64,000 nt of DNA from Monoplex corrugatus (GCA_030674185.1 JAPXFY010000030.1:36773505-36837504), one strand, 5' to 3'. Shown: positions 50,368-62,683, counted from the stretch's first letter. Numbers and translations: made by a program. Notes: generated by a model from the letters alone, not told the origin.

Positions 50368-50959
50368 TACATTTATGACGATCGCTGGGTCCCACTACGG
50401 CCTTCGTGAAGGTGTGTTTCATGAAGGCTGTGGTCCCACCTCAAAAACAATGGACAAGCCTCGCCCAGAGAGAACCCATTGGTGATCCGATGGTCCCTCT
50501 CGTGTCACGTAGTGTTGGAATTTGTTCAAGAGGGATTCATGGCACTCGAACAATTCCACATAAATCTGCCACCATCAATTACCTGGCACAATTCATGCAC
50601 AAAGCCATATGTACTGGTAAGGTCTGGAAAGGCGGAAGGGACCTATGAAACACTAAGCTGAAGATGGAAACAGAATGATGGAAACAGTAAGACGAACAGC
50701 CAACAGGCCAGTTTTTAAAAAAATGTTTTGGCCTGGGATTGAACTCGAGATCAGCTCTGGATGCGTTTGCAGTGTTCAACACCAACCCTAGCAAATCATG
50801 GATTATAAAATATTCACGATTATTATCTCGATTTAAATGAGACTGCCTGTTTAAAACTCTGATATTATTGTTCAGACCATTTATCTATGTGTGAATTTGT
50901 TCTTTGTTCTATAATTTTACAAACTTAAAAATCCTTGCATAATCAACAAAACATAAATA
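50368..50959 (-). mobile_element. Possible tRNA-headed SINE (head near 50735-50810)
   Basis: On the minus strand AGTTCAATCCC (plus positions 50735-50745) fits a B box, with TTGGTGTTGAACACTGC about 45 bases upstream as an A-box-like region. The rest (50400-50640) contains an imperfect inverted repeat around GGCCTTCGTGAAGG but no supported gene. Boundaries are uncertain. Confidence 0.4.
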
Positions 50960-51540
50960 CAAATCCTTACCGGTATTCAACTCAACTGATCTTTCTATGA
51001 GAGTTCCTAACAAAGCCTAATTGTTCTTCTGCTATTTCTGTTTTGATTTTGTTCCCTGTTCTCGTCGTAAATAGTTTTAATAGAATCTCGTCACACGCCT
51101 CCTTAAGCTGATTGTACGATGGAGTTCGCATTTTATAGCCCCTGCTTTTTTTTAAAAAAAAAATTTTTTTTTAGAAGTGTAATGAAAATTGATTTCGACA
51201 TACGAGCTATCTTTAGGGATTTTCTGGCGTCATAAATTTCACTTAGGAGGTCTGTTACTTTTCAATACCAAATTCATCAATAACCTCAATCATTTCTATA
51301 GTAATATTGTCTGTTCCTGGAGCTCTTCCCAGTTTCATCTTTTTCAATGCTGCTCTAACTTCATCTTTCATTCTTTCTTATGGCGTGTTTCTCCTTTCTG
51401 TCATCGTCATAAAGATCTTTAATGTACTCTCCCCATCTACCTAATATATTTTGTCTTTTTCAATATCAATCGTACCATCTTTAGATTTTAAGCAACCAGT
51501 TAATGTGTACATCTATTGAGAAATTGCCCACAGGAAAAAG
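50960..51540 (-). pseudogene. RTE-like LINE reverse transcriptase fragment
   Basis: Minus-strand pieces read KDEVRAALKKMKLGRAPGTD, NITIEMIEVIDEFGIEK and, further on, NKIKTEIAEEQ and TLIERS. They match 13520-13715 and 30160-30500. Frames are broken and an A/T homopolymer stretch lies near 51150. This adds a fifth region of the same LINE family in the window. Confidence 0.8.
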
Positions 51541-51765
51541 ACTGCGATGATAAACCCCCCAAAGGTTTAGTTTGAGTGTTTTTTACCCAAAAGATACTGA
51601 ATACAAGAACCTCGTTCCGAAAGTATCTAAATACCAAACTGAGCATGCACTTTCGGCTATTATAGTTGGCCGGTAAACTGACGGAATCTTGTAAGACTGT
51701 GGTCAGTTTTCTTCAGTTAAAATATTTGGAGATTTACACCAGAACAACCCTATAAAGTTGCAGCA
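51541..51765 (+). promoter_or_regulatory. Probable 5' UTR and promoter region of the acidic-protein gene
   Basis: The stretch leads into the start codon at 51766. No TATA box or other clear motif is seen. The bases just before the ATG (GTTGCAGCA) make a fair initiation context. The transcription start cannot be placed. Confidence 0.35.
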
Positions 51766-51820
51766 ATGAGTGACGGCCAGGAAGTTCACCCAAGCGTGAA
51801 TTTTCTCATCAAAACAATGA
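51766..51820 (+). CDS. Exon 1 of a gene for an acidic, probably nuclear protein
   Basis: The ATG in CAGCAATGAGT opens MSDGQEVHPSVNFLIKTM plus one base, ending at a consensus donor GTAAGT at 51821. Phase 1 is compatible with an acceptor at 59133 (TGTTACAGTGCAG), whose exon continues in the only open frame. I do not recognise the family. The join spans a 7.3-kb intron holding a CR1-like LINE, a SINE and microsatellites, so further exons could lie between. The start choice rests on context and the donor; no earlier in-frame ATG is obvious. Confidence 0.5.
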
Positions 51821-53994
51821 GTAAGTGATCGTGATTAATCTTTTATGGTCGACTGTCGCTATCAATTAGTTTCAGTCAACCTCGATCGCTGAGTTTGAAC
51901 AATTCTGTCCGCTGTAGTTCTCTCTCTCTCTCTCTTTGAATCTCTGACTGTCTGAGTCTCTCTCTCTCTGTCAGTCTGAGTCTCTCTCTCTCTCTCTCTC
52001 TCTGTGCACGCAATCAGCAGTGTGCATTTGAAACTGAAATAAAATATTTCAAATGCTAAAAAATAGGCCTACTAATTGAGTGAAAATATAGAATTGGTAC
52101 CCAAGGTATGACATTTTCCTCTATTACATCTTAGAAATTAACTCCCAGGTAGCATAAAGGCTACTAATGTACTAAGTTAACAATGGAGAAGCTGTGGTAG
52201 CACCGATGGCACCACAATAATTTTCATTTTTAAGAAAAGTGCACTTTAAGTCGAAAAACAAACAAATATGGCCGCTGAAAAGTTGCAGCTGAACATGTGC
52301 TTCGAATGTTGCAGTCAAACACACACACTGTTTCAATTTATTGCGTGGTGATTGGTTTAAATCATCAATAAAACGTCAATTAAACTGTGATGACAAGCGA
52401 TTAATTTTGAAAAAGCGTGTTGCGTAATTATAGACTCCTGAAAATGACCATTCGTATTCACAAGCGGAGTCACGCTATGGTGTGGGGCAGTGCCTGTTCA
52501 CTACACACAGTGCCATTCATCTCAAGCACAAATTCAGCTTTTCATCTTGAAATAGATATGAATTACCTTACAACGATACCATTTAACAGAAATAAAGCAA
52601 ACTATTAAATTTCTAGAATTTTTTTTGTGAATGGCGTCACGCTTATGATGCATCGGAACGCCACGACTTCGAAGTCCGATTGTAGCAGACGAACGCTGCC
52701 TGGCCAGTCGAGCGACCGTCTAAAACGACTAATCATATGTACACATCGAGTGATGACGTTTGTGCACAAGTGTGTACTGCTAAAAATAGCAGAAGCACAA
52801 AAATCTGTGTGGTGTCACACATCGTGTCCTTGTAAGAACGGAACGAGAATTCCCTGCGCGAAATCAGGTCAACCCTTCAACTTGCTTCAACTTAACTTTT
52901 CCAGCCCTTCACTGTGTTCGCGATGAGTGCACGATGCCTTTTTTAAATCTCTTTTTGATGTGTATAATATGAGTTTAAATGTGTGGTTCGTAAAGCGTAA
53001 TTTTAGTGAAATGGGTCGATAAATCCCAACACTGGCTTATTTGTCTCATCGGATTGTGTGTGGCACAGTGTGTCACACTTGATCGTTGATGAACGTAACG
53101 ACATCGTCTCTGTTTTAAGAATTTTAGCATGATGAAATATGCCCAGTGTTGTTAGATGATATGTATCGACACAAAAGATAAAAGGTCTTAAAAATCTAAG
53201 TGGAAAAGCCAGTTTTAGACTTGATCATTGCCTGAAGATATGTCATGTACCTCACGGTGTCACATGTAATGTCAGCAGGTGTCACATGTGAAAACGTGAC
53301 ACAAAACATGATTATCATGATGATACTTTTGATTTTTGCCTAGAAATTAATTTAATATATCTGGTTCTTATGCACACAATAGCTGTTGATCATGCAAAAT
53401 AATGATAATGCACAGACTTACAAAATAGTGCAAACTGAGATCAATCTTAAATGTTTTCACAGTGGCGTCGCGTACCTCACGGTGTCACACTTTTCAAGTG
53501 CTTATATCTGTACAATATGAAATGTCTATCTTGTTTGGTTCCTTTGTTGTCCAACAACCACAAGATGCAGCAATTATTTTGTATAATTTGTTGTGTCACA
53601 CTGTGATGCACGCAACGCCAAGATATATTTTCGATTTATTATGCAAATTACTAAAAAACCAAATGAGACCCAGCTGTTTAATTTATGTTTCCTTTAACTA
53701 CATTGCTTTAGCTTTCAAAATATGGCAAAAGTAAAACTATACCTCTATCTTTATTTTTGACTGCTCTGCAACCTTTGGGGTACCAATTCTATATTTTCAC
53801 TCAAATAGCAGCAGTCAACATGTTGAAGTCTCATTTTTTTTCATGTTGTCTTTGGGCACAGGGCCTACTAGAGTAGAATTGTAGCCTTAGAATTAGGGCT
53901 ACTGCAATTCTGGTAGGCCTACATTGAATGTTAGCACTGTCGTGTCAGTCTATCCTCATAAAGAATTAACATACTAATAATTGATATAATTATC
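51821..53994. other. Probable intron; (TC)n patch; nothing else recognised
   Basis: TC-rich runs lie at 51919-52005. Around 53240-53310 and 53475 the phrase CCTCACGGTGTCACA occurs twice. No exon is supported between 52020 and 53994. Confidence 0.5.
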
Positions 53995-54058
53995 AATATT
54001 TATATAGCGCAAAATCTCGACAAAATCAAATCTAAGCGCTGAAACAGACACACACGCA

Positions 54059-54129
<71 letters not shown>

Positions 54130-55860
54130 ACACACACACACACCACAGCATGGCTATAAATGGGGAGAAAGAATAAAAGCAATAAAAGCAAGAATAAAAG
54201 CAATGGAAAATTATAGAGAGCATATCATATACAATTATATATTAAAACAAAGTGATTCCCCTCCGAGCGGAGACAGGCTGCAGAGGGGGTTGAGTGAGGT
54301 TAGGATTTTATGCAGAGGAGAAAAGTGAGTTTTGAGAGCGGACTTGAAGGAGACAAAAGTAGGTTGCTGACGGACTGAGAGAGGAAGTTTGTTCCAGGAG
54401 AGTGGACCAGAAACAGAGAAGGCTCGTGGACCATAGGTATTGAGCTTAGTGCGTGGAAAGCGAAAAGTCAGAGGATTGGAGGCAGAGCGGAGGGTACGTG
54501 AGGGAAATAGATCTCAAGTAGGCTTGACAGGATAATCGGGGGCTGCGTTATTGAGGCTTTTGTAGCACATGGTGTCTAGTTTGTACTGTATGCGCTTTGA
54601 TACAGGGAGCCAGTGAATTGTGCCAGGAGAGGAGATATGTGGTCAGCTTTTTTCTTTTTGAGTACAAGGCGTACAGCATTGTTTTGAATGCGCTGTAGGA
54701 TGTGAATGGTGGAGGCAGGAAGACCAGACAGGAGTGAATTGCAATAGTCAATGCGAGACATTATGAAGGAGAGAACGAGAGTTTTGCAGTTGTTTCGACA
54801 GAGAGATACTTCCTGATCAGGCTTATACGATGGAGATGATAGAGCAAGATCTGGCAGTTTGAGAAACAAAGTTGTTCATGGAGAGGGTAGAGTCAATGCA
54901 GACACCAAGGTTTTTAGCTGAATCAGAAATTGGGACTGATGTGTTACATAATGGAAGAGAAAGAGGAGGCAGCTGAGAAAGTTTCTGACGGGTGCCAATG
55001 AGGATATCTTCTGTCTTGTCGTCATTAAGCTGAAGTTTGTTGAACGTCATCCAGTTCTTAATGTCCGAGTAACACTCAGTGGTGCGAGTCAACAGGCGCT
55101 GTATATTATCAGGTGAGTCACTGTCTTGAAGTTGGGTGTCATTAGCATAGAAGTGGTGTTTTATAGAGTGGGAGTTGATGATGGTGGACAGGGGGGAGGT
55201 ATAAAGAGTGAAAAGAACAGGGCCAAGGACAGATCCTTGTGGAACACCACAGGTCAGGTATGCAGGTTGAGAGTAAGTGCCATTGATGAGAACAGTTTGT
55301 TTTCTGTTTGATAAATACGAAGTGAAAAAGGAGAGAGCAATGTCAGAGATGCCAAAAGTATGATGAAGTCTAGAAAGGAGAATACCATGGTCAATGGTAT
55401 CGAAGGCTGCAGACAGATCAAGGAGTGTGAGGAGAGAGACTTTGCCAGTATCAGTTGCAAGGAGGAGATTGTTGAGAATGTGTAGTAGGGCAGTTTCAGT
55501 GCTATGGCACTGGCGGTAGGCTGACTGGAAAGGATTGAGGAGATTGTTGGCAGACAGGTGAGAGTTCAGCTGGTTGAGGACGACTTTTTCAAGGAGTTTT
55601 GACAAGAAAGAGAGATTAGAGATAGGCTGGTAATTTTTCATTTCATTTGGGTCTAAATTGTGTTTCTTGAGGAGAGGGTGAACAATAGCAGACTTGAAAG
55701 AATCTGGGACAGTTCCAGTTTGAAAAGAAGTGTTGATGATGTCAGTGATGAATGGGAGGAGAGTAGGGAGACAGTCGGAGTAGAGAGAACCTGGAAGAGG
55801 ATCCAGTTCGCAGGTTTTGAACGACATGGATCTGGGTTGTGTTGAAAATTTCTTCTAAAA
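53995..55860 (-). mobile_element. CR1/Rex-like LINE, 5' truncated
   Basis: The 3' end is at TTTATATAGCGC near 54000, sharing its end with the fragment at 7576. A CA/GCAC microsatellite (54050-54130) lies inside the 3' region. The coding part runs from 54576 to 55827. The 5' end stops near 55860, next to a tRNA-SINE. No target duplication was identified. Confidence 0.85.
54576..55827 (-). pseudogene. Reverse transcriptase of the CR1/Rex-like LINE, YAND active site
   Basis: A 334-residue open frame (55827-54823) carries most of the RT: NYQPISNLSFLSKLLEKVV, the A motif SLLTLLDLSAAFDTIDH, SYLSNRKQTVLING, the B motif TCGVPQGSVLGPVLF, and the C motif FYANDTQL near 55136. The usual catalytic pair is ADD; here the first Asp is Asn, from one G-to-A change on the coding strand (GAT to AAT). 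After a frame change near 54850 the thumb and tail continue ([35 protein letters not shown]). The long frame implies fairly recent insertion, but the C motif change should abolish polymerisation. Confidence 0.88.
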
Positions 55861-55867
55861 GAAGATT

Positions 55868-56290
55868 GAACAGCCAGCATGTTGTAGTGGTTAGTACAAT
55901 GGATTACAGACTGGACAGTTGTGGTTCGAATCCCCATCAGTCCTTTCAAAAAGGATTTTTCAGCTCCAGTTGGCTCCTATCCAGAGTAGAGTGTGTTGTG
56001 GGCTTATTGGGAAGACTGGGACCACACAGTTTAGTCTCATCCACTTCATGGATGCATTATTGAGGGTGTTGCTCGAATCTTCTGACTTGTTTATCTCTCA
56101 GGCCTGGTTGAGCCAGGATATATTATGATAATTGATAGTAAGCTAGAGTATGGACCTGCCATGTACTGATGTAGTCTCAAATCTAGATGGACCTCCAAAG
56201 CATCATGATTATCATGCTCATTATCCTCATCATTATTGCATTGGAAAACACGTGCCTGCTTCTGATGCCGTTAAGCTTGTGTAGAAAATG
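55868..56290 (+). mobile_element. tRNA-headed SINE, copy 2
   Basis: A-box-like TAGTGGTTAGTACAATGG near 55884 and B box GGTTCGAATCC at 55923-55933, 38-40 bases apart as in a tRNA promoter. The body follows 32708-33110 throughout (GGAAGACTGGGACCACA, CAGGCCTGGTTGAGCC, CATCATGATTATCATGC). The end is near GATGCCGTTAAGC, then a C run. It lies against the LINE's truncated end. Confidence 0.88.
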
Positions 56291-56446
56291 GGACCCCCCC
56301 CCCCCCTCCACTCCCCCAGTGTAAAATTGAAAAACAGGTGAATTATTTCAGTAAACAAGGAATCAATGCTATAGATGATATGAGGTCTGTTTCTGAATTC
56401 GCAAGCATAGTCAGATGCAAGTGGTGAGATGGTAAGTAGCAAGGGA

Positions 56447-56455
56447 AAACACACA

Positions 56456-56551
<96 letters not shown>

Positions 56552-57289
56552 ACACACACACAGGGGGAAAAAAAAAAAAAAACAGGAAAAAAGTGTGCAA
56601 TGAAACTGATGCGAAAGGGAAACTAGGTTGGTGACATTCTTATCTTATGAGATATGCCAGGAAAATGTGTTTTTATGTTACTTATCACAGCAAGACTGGC
56701 TAGGTGCTTGTCAGCTAAAGCTAGGTACATGTATTATCAAAAGAACCTTTCTCACAAGGTGATGATGGCATTTGTTGAAATTTACCTTTGCCTCATGTCG
56801 GTTTCATTGCACACTTTTGCCATTTGCTATCTTGTCACTTGCATGTGAGCGTGCCTGTGAATGCAAAATCAGAAAATGGGCCTCTGATTTTAGCAACTGC
56901 CATCTTTACACATTACCTTGCCTGAAAGATCCTCTCAGAACTACCTCACCTTACCTAACGAGTACCAGCCACTGTTGCCACAAGGTAGAACAAAAAAATG
57001 CACTTTCCTAGCATGCCTCACAAGAACTTTGCTTACCTGGTGTGAAAGGAATGGACCTCTGTTTATATAAGGTGGTCAGAATGGGCTTCTGATAAACTGA
57101 ACATGAGCTTTCACCATCTTTTGAATGAGTTATAATGTATTAGGGTCTGTTTTCATCAGTGATTGAAAGGCGTCTTTAAAAGATCTATTGCATAACATAA
57201 ATAATCCTTGATCGAAGCATTAAGGATCATAACATTTCACAAATCTCTCTACTCAAAATGAATAACTTTCCTATCACATCATCAGTAGT
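56447..57289. repeat. (CA)n at 56447-56562; remainder without features
   Basis: Two CA runs with CCA and ACAACAC breaks, then A-rich sequence. From 56590 to 57289 no exon or mobile element is supported; if the gene model is right it is intron. Confidence 0.7.
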
Positions 57290-57845
57290 AGTTGTTAAGA
57301 TTGATGAACAGTGACAGTATTAGGTGCACCATCACCTCTGGACACCATACAGCTATCTCATTTTGTGCAGCTAATGAAGATAAATGTTGCATGTTTCTTT
57401 GAAAATCAGACCATAAATATATGGACTAACCCCTGTTCTGCTGATGTACCAAATTTTAATTAAAAAAAATCTCATACTTGTCAAATTTTAACAAAAAATT
57501 CTCAAATACACCTATTTGAGATATTTTTTGTTAAAATTTGGCATGTTAGCAGAACAGGGGTTTGTCCATATCTTTATGGCCTGATTTTGAAAGAAACATG
57601 TAACACTAAATCTTCATTAGTTGCAGAAAATGAGATAAGTGACCAGAAGAAGATCTGTTTTTTTGTAAGCGAATGCACAAAATGAAAGAATTGCAACTCA
57701 AATCAGCATATATATATCCACCTTTGTTCAGCATCAAGAGAGACATTGTCTTAAACAATGATTTTAGTTAATGAGCAGTGAAGGGTATACATCATACATG
57801 CATGTGGAGATTTCTCCATCAGAGTACCATGATGGTCACAGTTTA
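57290..57845. mobile_element. Dispersed repeat copy 2, containing a long inverted repeat (57354-57636)
   Basis: The flanks match 40735-41145. In the middle, two arms of about 105 bp face each other: TATCTCATTTTGTGCAG on the left against AGTTGCAGAAAATGAGATA on the right, with CCCCTGTTCTGCTGATG against TTAGCAGAACAGGGG further in. An inner hairpin (AAATTTTAACAAAAAAT with TTTTTTGTTAAAATTT) fills the centre. The arms are close to 90% alike by eye. Such hairpins are typical of foldback or MITE-type elements. Confidence 0.75.
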
Positions 57846-59133
57846 TGGATGAACATTGGCAATTTGTGTGGAGGCAGGGTTTCTCACATAATCACTATCA
57901 CAACTGCTGTAGACTTTATGGATTGGGACAGATTTGATCGTGTGGGTGTGGGTGTGAGGTGTGGGTGTAGGTGTGGGTGTAGGTGTAGGTGGTGCAGAGG
58001 TACTAGATTTGGTGTGTTTATAAATTATGCAAGCAGTGCATTTGTATGCATTTTCACAAAATTTTGTGTATGTATGCATATATATTTTCCTGTAATTAAA
58101 TGTGTGTGTGACTATGTGTGTGTGTGTCACTCTGTGTGTGTGTGTGTACGTGTGTGCGTGCGTGTATGTGTGTGTGCGCATGTGTGTTTAATTTGCATGC
58201 TTACATAGTCATCTCTGCATGTGTGTAAAGTTTGTGGGTGTACATGTATTTGTTACATGTGTGAATGTTGACATGTGCTCATTGTCATACACTTACAGAG
58301 AATGCATGCACATGTGGTTGACAGTGGAAACATTTAATTTTTAAAAGACAAATAATTTAAAGTACTGATGCAACAGAAATTATCAGTATATGTGAGAATT
58401 TCAGCAACATGTGTTGATGAAGATTTGGTTAAAAGATGATGTGAAACAAGGTGAACTGAAAGACATAAATCATGTTTTATATATATTGCACAAGCATTTC
58501 TAAAATCGTGGATACATCCTTGGTAGTGTCATTGAAGTTGAGAAGTGGAAAAAATACAGAGGCATGCACAATGAAGATTTTTTAAATTGAAAATAACAGT
58601 ACAATGTTTGAACCTTCAAAATAACATTTTGTTGAGTAAATACCATTACAAAATAGATACATAGCTCAGTGTGAAGGGATGATTTGAGGTCTTAATGTGT
58701 AAAAGATGCATATGCATCTGTCAGAAGTCCTGCTGCATGGCAGTAATTATGTTCTTTGTTTTTTCAGTAGTTCTTTGCTGACAGGCATGGTAACCAAGTT
58801 GGTTTGGACATTTGATTTCTAATCAGGTCTTGGAAGTTCAGCCTTTCTTGAGTAGTACCTGACAGGTTAAGAGTGGAGATATTTCCTGTCTTGCAGGTCA
58901 GCATATGTGCTGATAGATCTATTAATTTAGTAATAAATGCCTGAGCCCCCTCTGTTTTTTGCGCATACCCAACATCCAATAGGTTAAAAGAAGCAATAAT
59001 AAAACAACTACAACAAAAGAATAGAGGAAAAAGAGAAATCCACAAGACCTTCAGATGTGTCATGTAAAAGTGTTTCGTTCACCAGACAATATTTATTTAT
59101 CATTTTGTGTTGTGTTGTGTTGTTACAGTGCAG
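57846..59133. other. Probable intron; GT-rich patch 57940-58190; nothing else
   Basis: GTGGGTGTAGGTGTGG-type and GTGTGTGC-type runs only. An open frame at 57771-58208 spans this low-complexity sequence and is not credible. Confidence 0.55.
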
Positions 59134-59244
59134 AGAGCGCCCACAAGCGTCGTGTCAAGCTGGTCCAAAAACATCTGCAACAAGTGGAGTTTGACATAGG
59201 CGACAGCGAGGAGGACAGTGACTTTGACATTGGTCAGCATCAAG
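59134..59244 (+). CDS. Exon 2 of the acidic-protein gene
   Basis: The frame reads SAHKRRVKLVQKHLQQ then VEFDIGDSEEDSDFDIGQHQ: a basic, probably helical start followed by an acidic Ser/Asp stretch with two FDIG words. Two AGs could serve as acceptor (59128 and 59133); only the second gives the phase needed after exon 1 as drawn. The donor is GTACGT at 59245. Phase 1 at the end joins to exon 3 to make an Asp codon. SEEDSD is a likely casein-kinase-2 target type, by motif only. Confidence 0.62.
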
Positions 59245-60911
59245 GTACGTTTCCAGCTGGCTGGCTCTTTCAGTCTGATAGATCCATCACGGCTGCATTT
59301 TCCCAGCCATTCTGACACCCTTTAGTTGTGAGCCAGCATCCGCCGGCTGTGAGTGCTAATTTTAGCCAGGCAGGGTCGACCAAAGTCTTATCTCTGTAGC
59401 GCACCTTTGTGCTCAAGCCCTAATGATAAAGAAGGAAGCTGAGTGCGCTATACATGGCAGCAGGACGGATGAAAAGGGTGTGGGGAGTGGAAGGGAAGGG
59501 GAAAGATGCGTGCTATTAATAACGGCAGTTATAGCGCAGGCAGAGCCAAGTAAAGTATCTTGGATTTGTGCGCCGTGCCATATATTCAGATCACACGTCT
59601 TGAGTTCAGCCCCACCCCACAACACCAAAGTTGACTTGTTCACTGCCCATCTTATTGCTCCAGTCATTGTAGTGGTGGCACTGTTTGGTAGATCCTGTTT
59701 CTCTTCCCATTTCAAGACTTTTCCATTGCATAGGGTTTTTACGGAGGTTTAAGGAGCCTGTCATGTCAGATAACTGCTGGGATATTTGGATGGAGCGCAT
59801 ATAGGAATTGCCAGAATGCCATTTGAACAAACTCCAGACTCCAACTTTCCAGTTCTAGTTTTGACTGTTGCTGTTAGTAGTCTGAATAAGTCAGCTCACC
59901 ATTTTGCTGTCCAGTGATAAAATATTTATGTTGTGACAGTGTCAGCAGTATTGCGCTATAATTGGATATTATTTGATGACTAGTACCCACTAGTAAGCGG
60001 CCGTCTATGACGTCATAAGCAACGTGCCACTTCCAGGGAAGCGGCGGATGTAATTAATTTTTCACTGTGTGAAGCAGCCTTGCTATTCAAGGCAACTCAA
60101 CCAGTCATCAAGCTGTAACCTTCCACTACACAGTTCCTTCCCTTAGACTGTCTGCCCACACATTTCTTTGTCTGAATTGGGCTTTTGTTTTTGCCATACC
60201 CCAAGTGACTGTGACTGATAATCTTTTTTTTTATTTTGTGGCATAAGTGACTATGAAAAGGATCAAACTGACTGAAATTTTGCTGTTCAAAGCTTCTCCT
60301 GCCATCATTTGACCCAAAAAGACAATAAAGGTAGGAAAATATTTGACAATGAACTGATTTCATAATGTTGCATGTGTGTAAATTTGACTTCAGAACTTTT
60401 TTATTTTTTGCATTTATATAGCATTTTGACCTGACATTTTGGAAACGTTTACCTGAATTACTCATACAAGTTGGTTTCATTTCTAAAAAGTAGACATAAT
60501 GAGCTTTCTAAAAATGTATAATTTTATGTTTTTATTGCAAATAGAAGGGGCTCAGAATTTTTGTAAAACTGCTAAAAATAGTGCGTCTCAGGAAATTGCG
60601 GGGTCCATTTAGCCGTGTCAACGAGTTAAAGAGCCTGATTTAAAAAAAAATTATCTTGTTCATGACAGAAAGTGGATTTTTTATATTATATTTTTTTTAC
60701 CAAAGTTAGAATATGATTTATTGTTTAGAGCTTGCAGCTAAAAGGGTGAAAAGTATTAACATGTGGGGAATTCATTTATTGCTGTAGTTGTGTTGTATTT
60801 TTATGTCTTGTATTTTGGTATGTTTTAGTTTCTTTACTTCAGAGGTGGCCAGATGTTTTCATGTTCAGTTTTAATTGATTTGAATCTTCAGTCCCATTCA
60901 GTTCATCACAA

Positions 60912-60980
<69 letters not shown>

Positions 60981-61332
60981 AGCAGTGTGTGAGTATGTGT
61001 GTATACATGTGTAAAGGTGTGTGTAGGTGTGTATATGTATATCTGTGTCTCATTGATGTCTTTTTGTTTACAACATGAAAATAAAAAGGAAGGGTTTGGG
61101 AAATGCAATATTCACCAGCACATACATACACACATGGATACAAATTCATGCACACATACATGTACACATAAGCATACACGCACGCGCACACACACACACA
61201 CTCACTCTCTCTCTCTTTCTGTCTTTCTTTCACTCTTATCCTTTCTCCTCTTTTTCTGCCTTCTAATTCCTTACCTGTTTGTCCCAGTTGCCTGTGTACT
61301 TAAAACATGTGTTTATGTATGTATCCACACAG
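59245..61332 (+). other. Intron 2 of the acidic-protein gene
   Basis: Starts GTACGT and ends CACAG. It holds a (GT)n run at 60913-60976 and T-rich and CT-rich sequence before the acceptor (61200-61260). No other exon is supported. Confidence 0.55.
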
Positions 61333-61632
61333 ATGATGACAGTGATGAAGCAATGATGAATGAAGAGCGACAAGAAATGATGGCGCTGGCGGCACCAGAA
61401 CCTGCTCCGTCCAACCCTGTGACCATCGTTATTGATGACGACGACAAAGATGAAAATGTCTCTGTGTCAGATACATCCAATAAGGAGGAAAGTAATAAAG
61501 ATGGAGACAGTGATGATGAAGAACTGGAAGATGATGATGAAGAAGATGATGATGAAGAGGATGATGAGGATGACGAAGATGATGATGAAAGTGAAAATGA
61601 TGATCCGGTTACTGGCAAAGACAGATCAAAAG
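61333..61632 (+). CDS. Exon 3 of the acidic-protein gene: SUMO-interaction-like motif and acidic tract
   Basis: Exactly 300 bases between CACAG and GTGAGA, all open. Order of parts: DDSDEAMMNEERQEMMALAA; a proline-rich hinge; VTIVIDDDD at 61419-61445, which fits a hydrophobic SUMO-interaction core followed by acids; SVSDTSNKEE; then an uninterrupted Asp/Glu tract (about 61508-61600) and DPVTGKDRSK. GAT/GAA codons alternate, so part of the tract may have grown as a trinucleotide repeat. Long acidic tracts are common in histone- or chromatin-binding proteins; that role is inferred, not shown. Confidence 0.72.
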
Positions 61633-61842
61633 GTGAGAAGAGATCAGTTCATGTTTTTTTTTGTGTGTGTGTCTTGTTTCTCACTTTTCCCCTACCATGT
61701 ACAAAAGAAGCATCTTTTGTAAATCTGTTTTCAATTCGGTAAGAATTCTATTGTCTTTTCAAACATTTTCTTTTTTGGCACATCAACAAATTTTCTTAAA
61801 AAGAACGTTTTTATAACACACACTCCAACAGCACATTTCCAT

Positions 61843-61997
61843 GGGTGCAACTTTTTCCGTTTGACAATGGAATCCGTTTTTTCAAAAGAGTCAGAAACGG
61901 AAAATCCGTTTTTTGAAAAAGCTTCAGCGTCTGGATACAGGGCGCTGCCAGCCCCTGGGCTCCCTTTCAGTTTTTTTACTTTTTCTAGGTTGCACCC
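61843..61997. mobile_element. Small inverted-repeat element (possible MITE)
   Basis: GGGTGCAACTTTTTC at the left faces TTTTTCTAGGTTGCACCC at the right, about 155 bp in all. Inside, ATCCGTTTTTTCAAAA and ATCCGTTTTTTGAAAA form a direct repeat. No clear target duplication is seen. Confidence 0.45.
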
Positions 61998-62059
61998 TTG
62001 CGTTTCAATATCTATGTTATTTGTTCAGACATGACATACATAGCCTTGATAATGTTCAT

Positions 62060-62335
62060 GTCTGCTGAAACCCCCATGGAGATGCCAGCGGCTCGTTCGG
62101 TATAAATAGTATCCCACCTTCTGGAAATTCTGTACTCAAAATTTCCTCTTCTGACACTCTCATTGATTCTCCATTGATCCTTTGCTTTCTGTCATTTCTT
62201 CCTATCAATTTGTCTTGCTGGACCGTTCATCTGTATGTGTTCAATAAAGCCTTACATACTACTTTCTGTTAGGATTTGATAATTGGATTATGTATTAAGT
62301 GCATTTTTGGCTCAAAGGAAATATGATTTGCAGAA
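62060..62335 (+). mobile_element. R1 dispersed element, plus orientation
   Basis: CCCCCATGGAGATGCCAG, TATAAATAGTATCCCACC, TTCTGGAAATTCTGT, GCTTTCTGTCATTTCTTCC, TTCAATAAAGCCTTACATA, GATAATTGGATTATG and GTGCATTTTTGGCTC follow the reverse of 22180-22450. It is the only copy with AATAAA; others have GATAAA at that place. Confidence 0.8.
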
Positions 62336-62374
62336 GCATTTTTAGGTAATGTAGGCTTGTTTGTTTGTTTGTAT

Positions 62375-62375
<1 letters not shown>

Positions 62376-62435
<60 letters not shown>

Positions 62436-62510
62436 TGTGTGTGTGTGTGTCTGTGTGTGTCTGTGTGTGTGTGTGTGTGTGTTGTGTGTGTTTTGTGTGT
62501 GTGTGTGTGA
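62376..62510. repeat. (GT)n microsatellite in intron 3
   Basis: GT run with GTCT breaks and one GTTGT break, about 60 units. Confidence 0.95.
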
Positions 62511-62683
62511 TCTTTCTTTCAAGTGTTTCATTTAGTGTTAATCCGCTACTGGCTTGCTTGGCCTGTCATGACTTCACCAGAGCTCTGCTATACAGCTGGA
62601 TAATCCATTTCCATCTCCTACAACAAAGACAAGGGGGCTGCAATTATGACACAGTAAGATAATTTTGTCTTTGTGTTTTGCAG

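Larger units (their letters stand above)
61633..62683 (+). other. Intron 3 of the acidic-protein gene
   Basis: Starts GTGAGA and ends TTTTGCAG. It contains a small inverted-repeat element (61843-61997), an R1 copy (62060-62335) and a GT microsatellite (62376-62510). Confidence 0.6.

Noticed and set aside
57771..58208. 145-residue frame ending in C/V repeats
   Set aside because: Second half is GT microsatellite and the first half has no family match.
61313..61618. Poly-Ser frame on the minus strand
   Set aside because: It is the antisense of the GAT/GAA acidic tract in exon 3.
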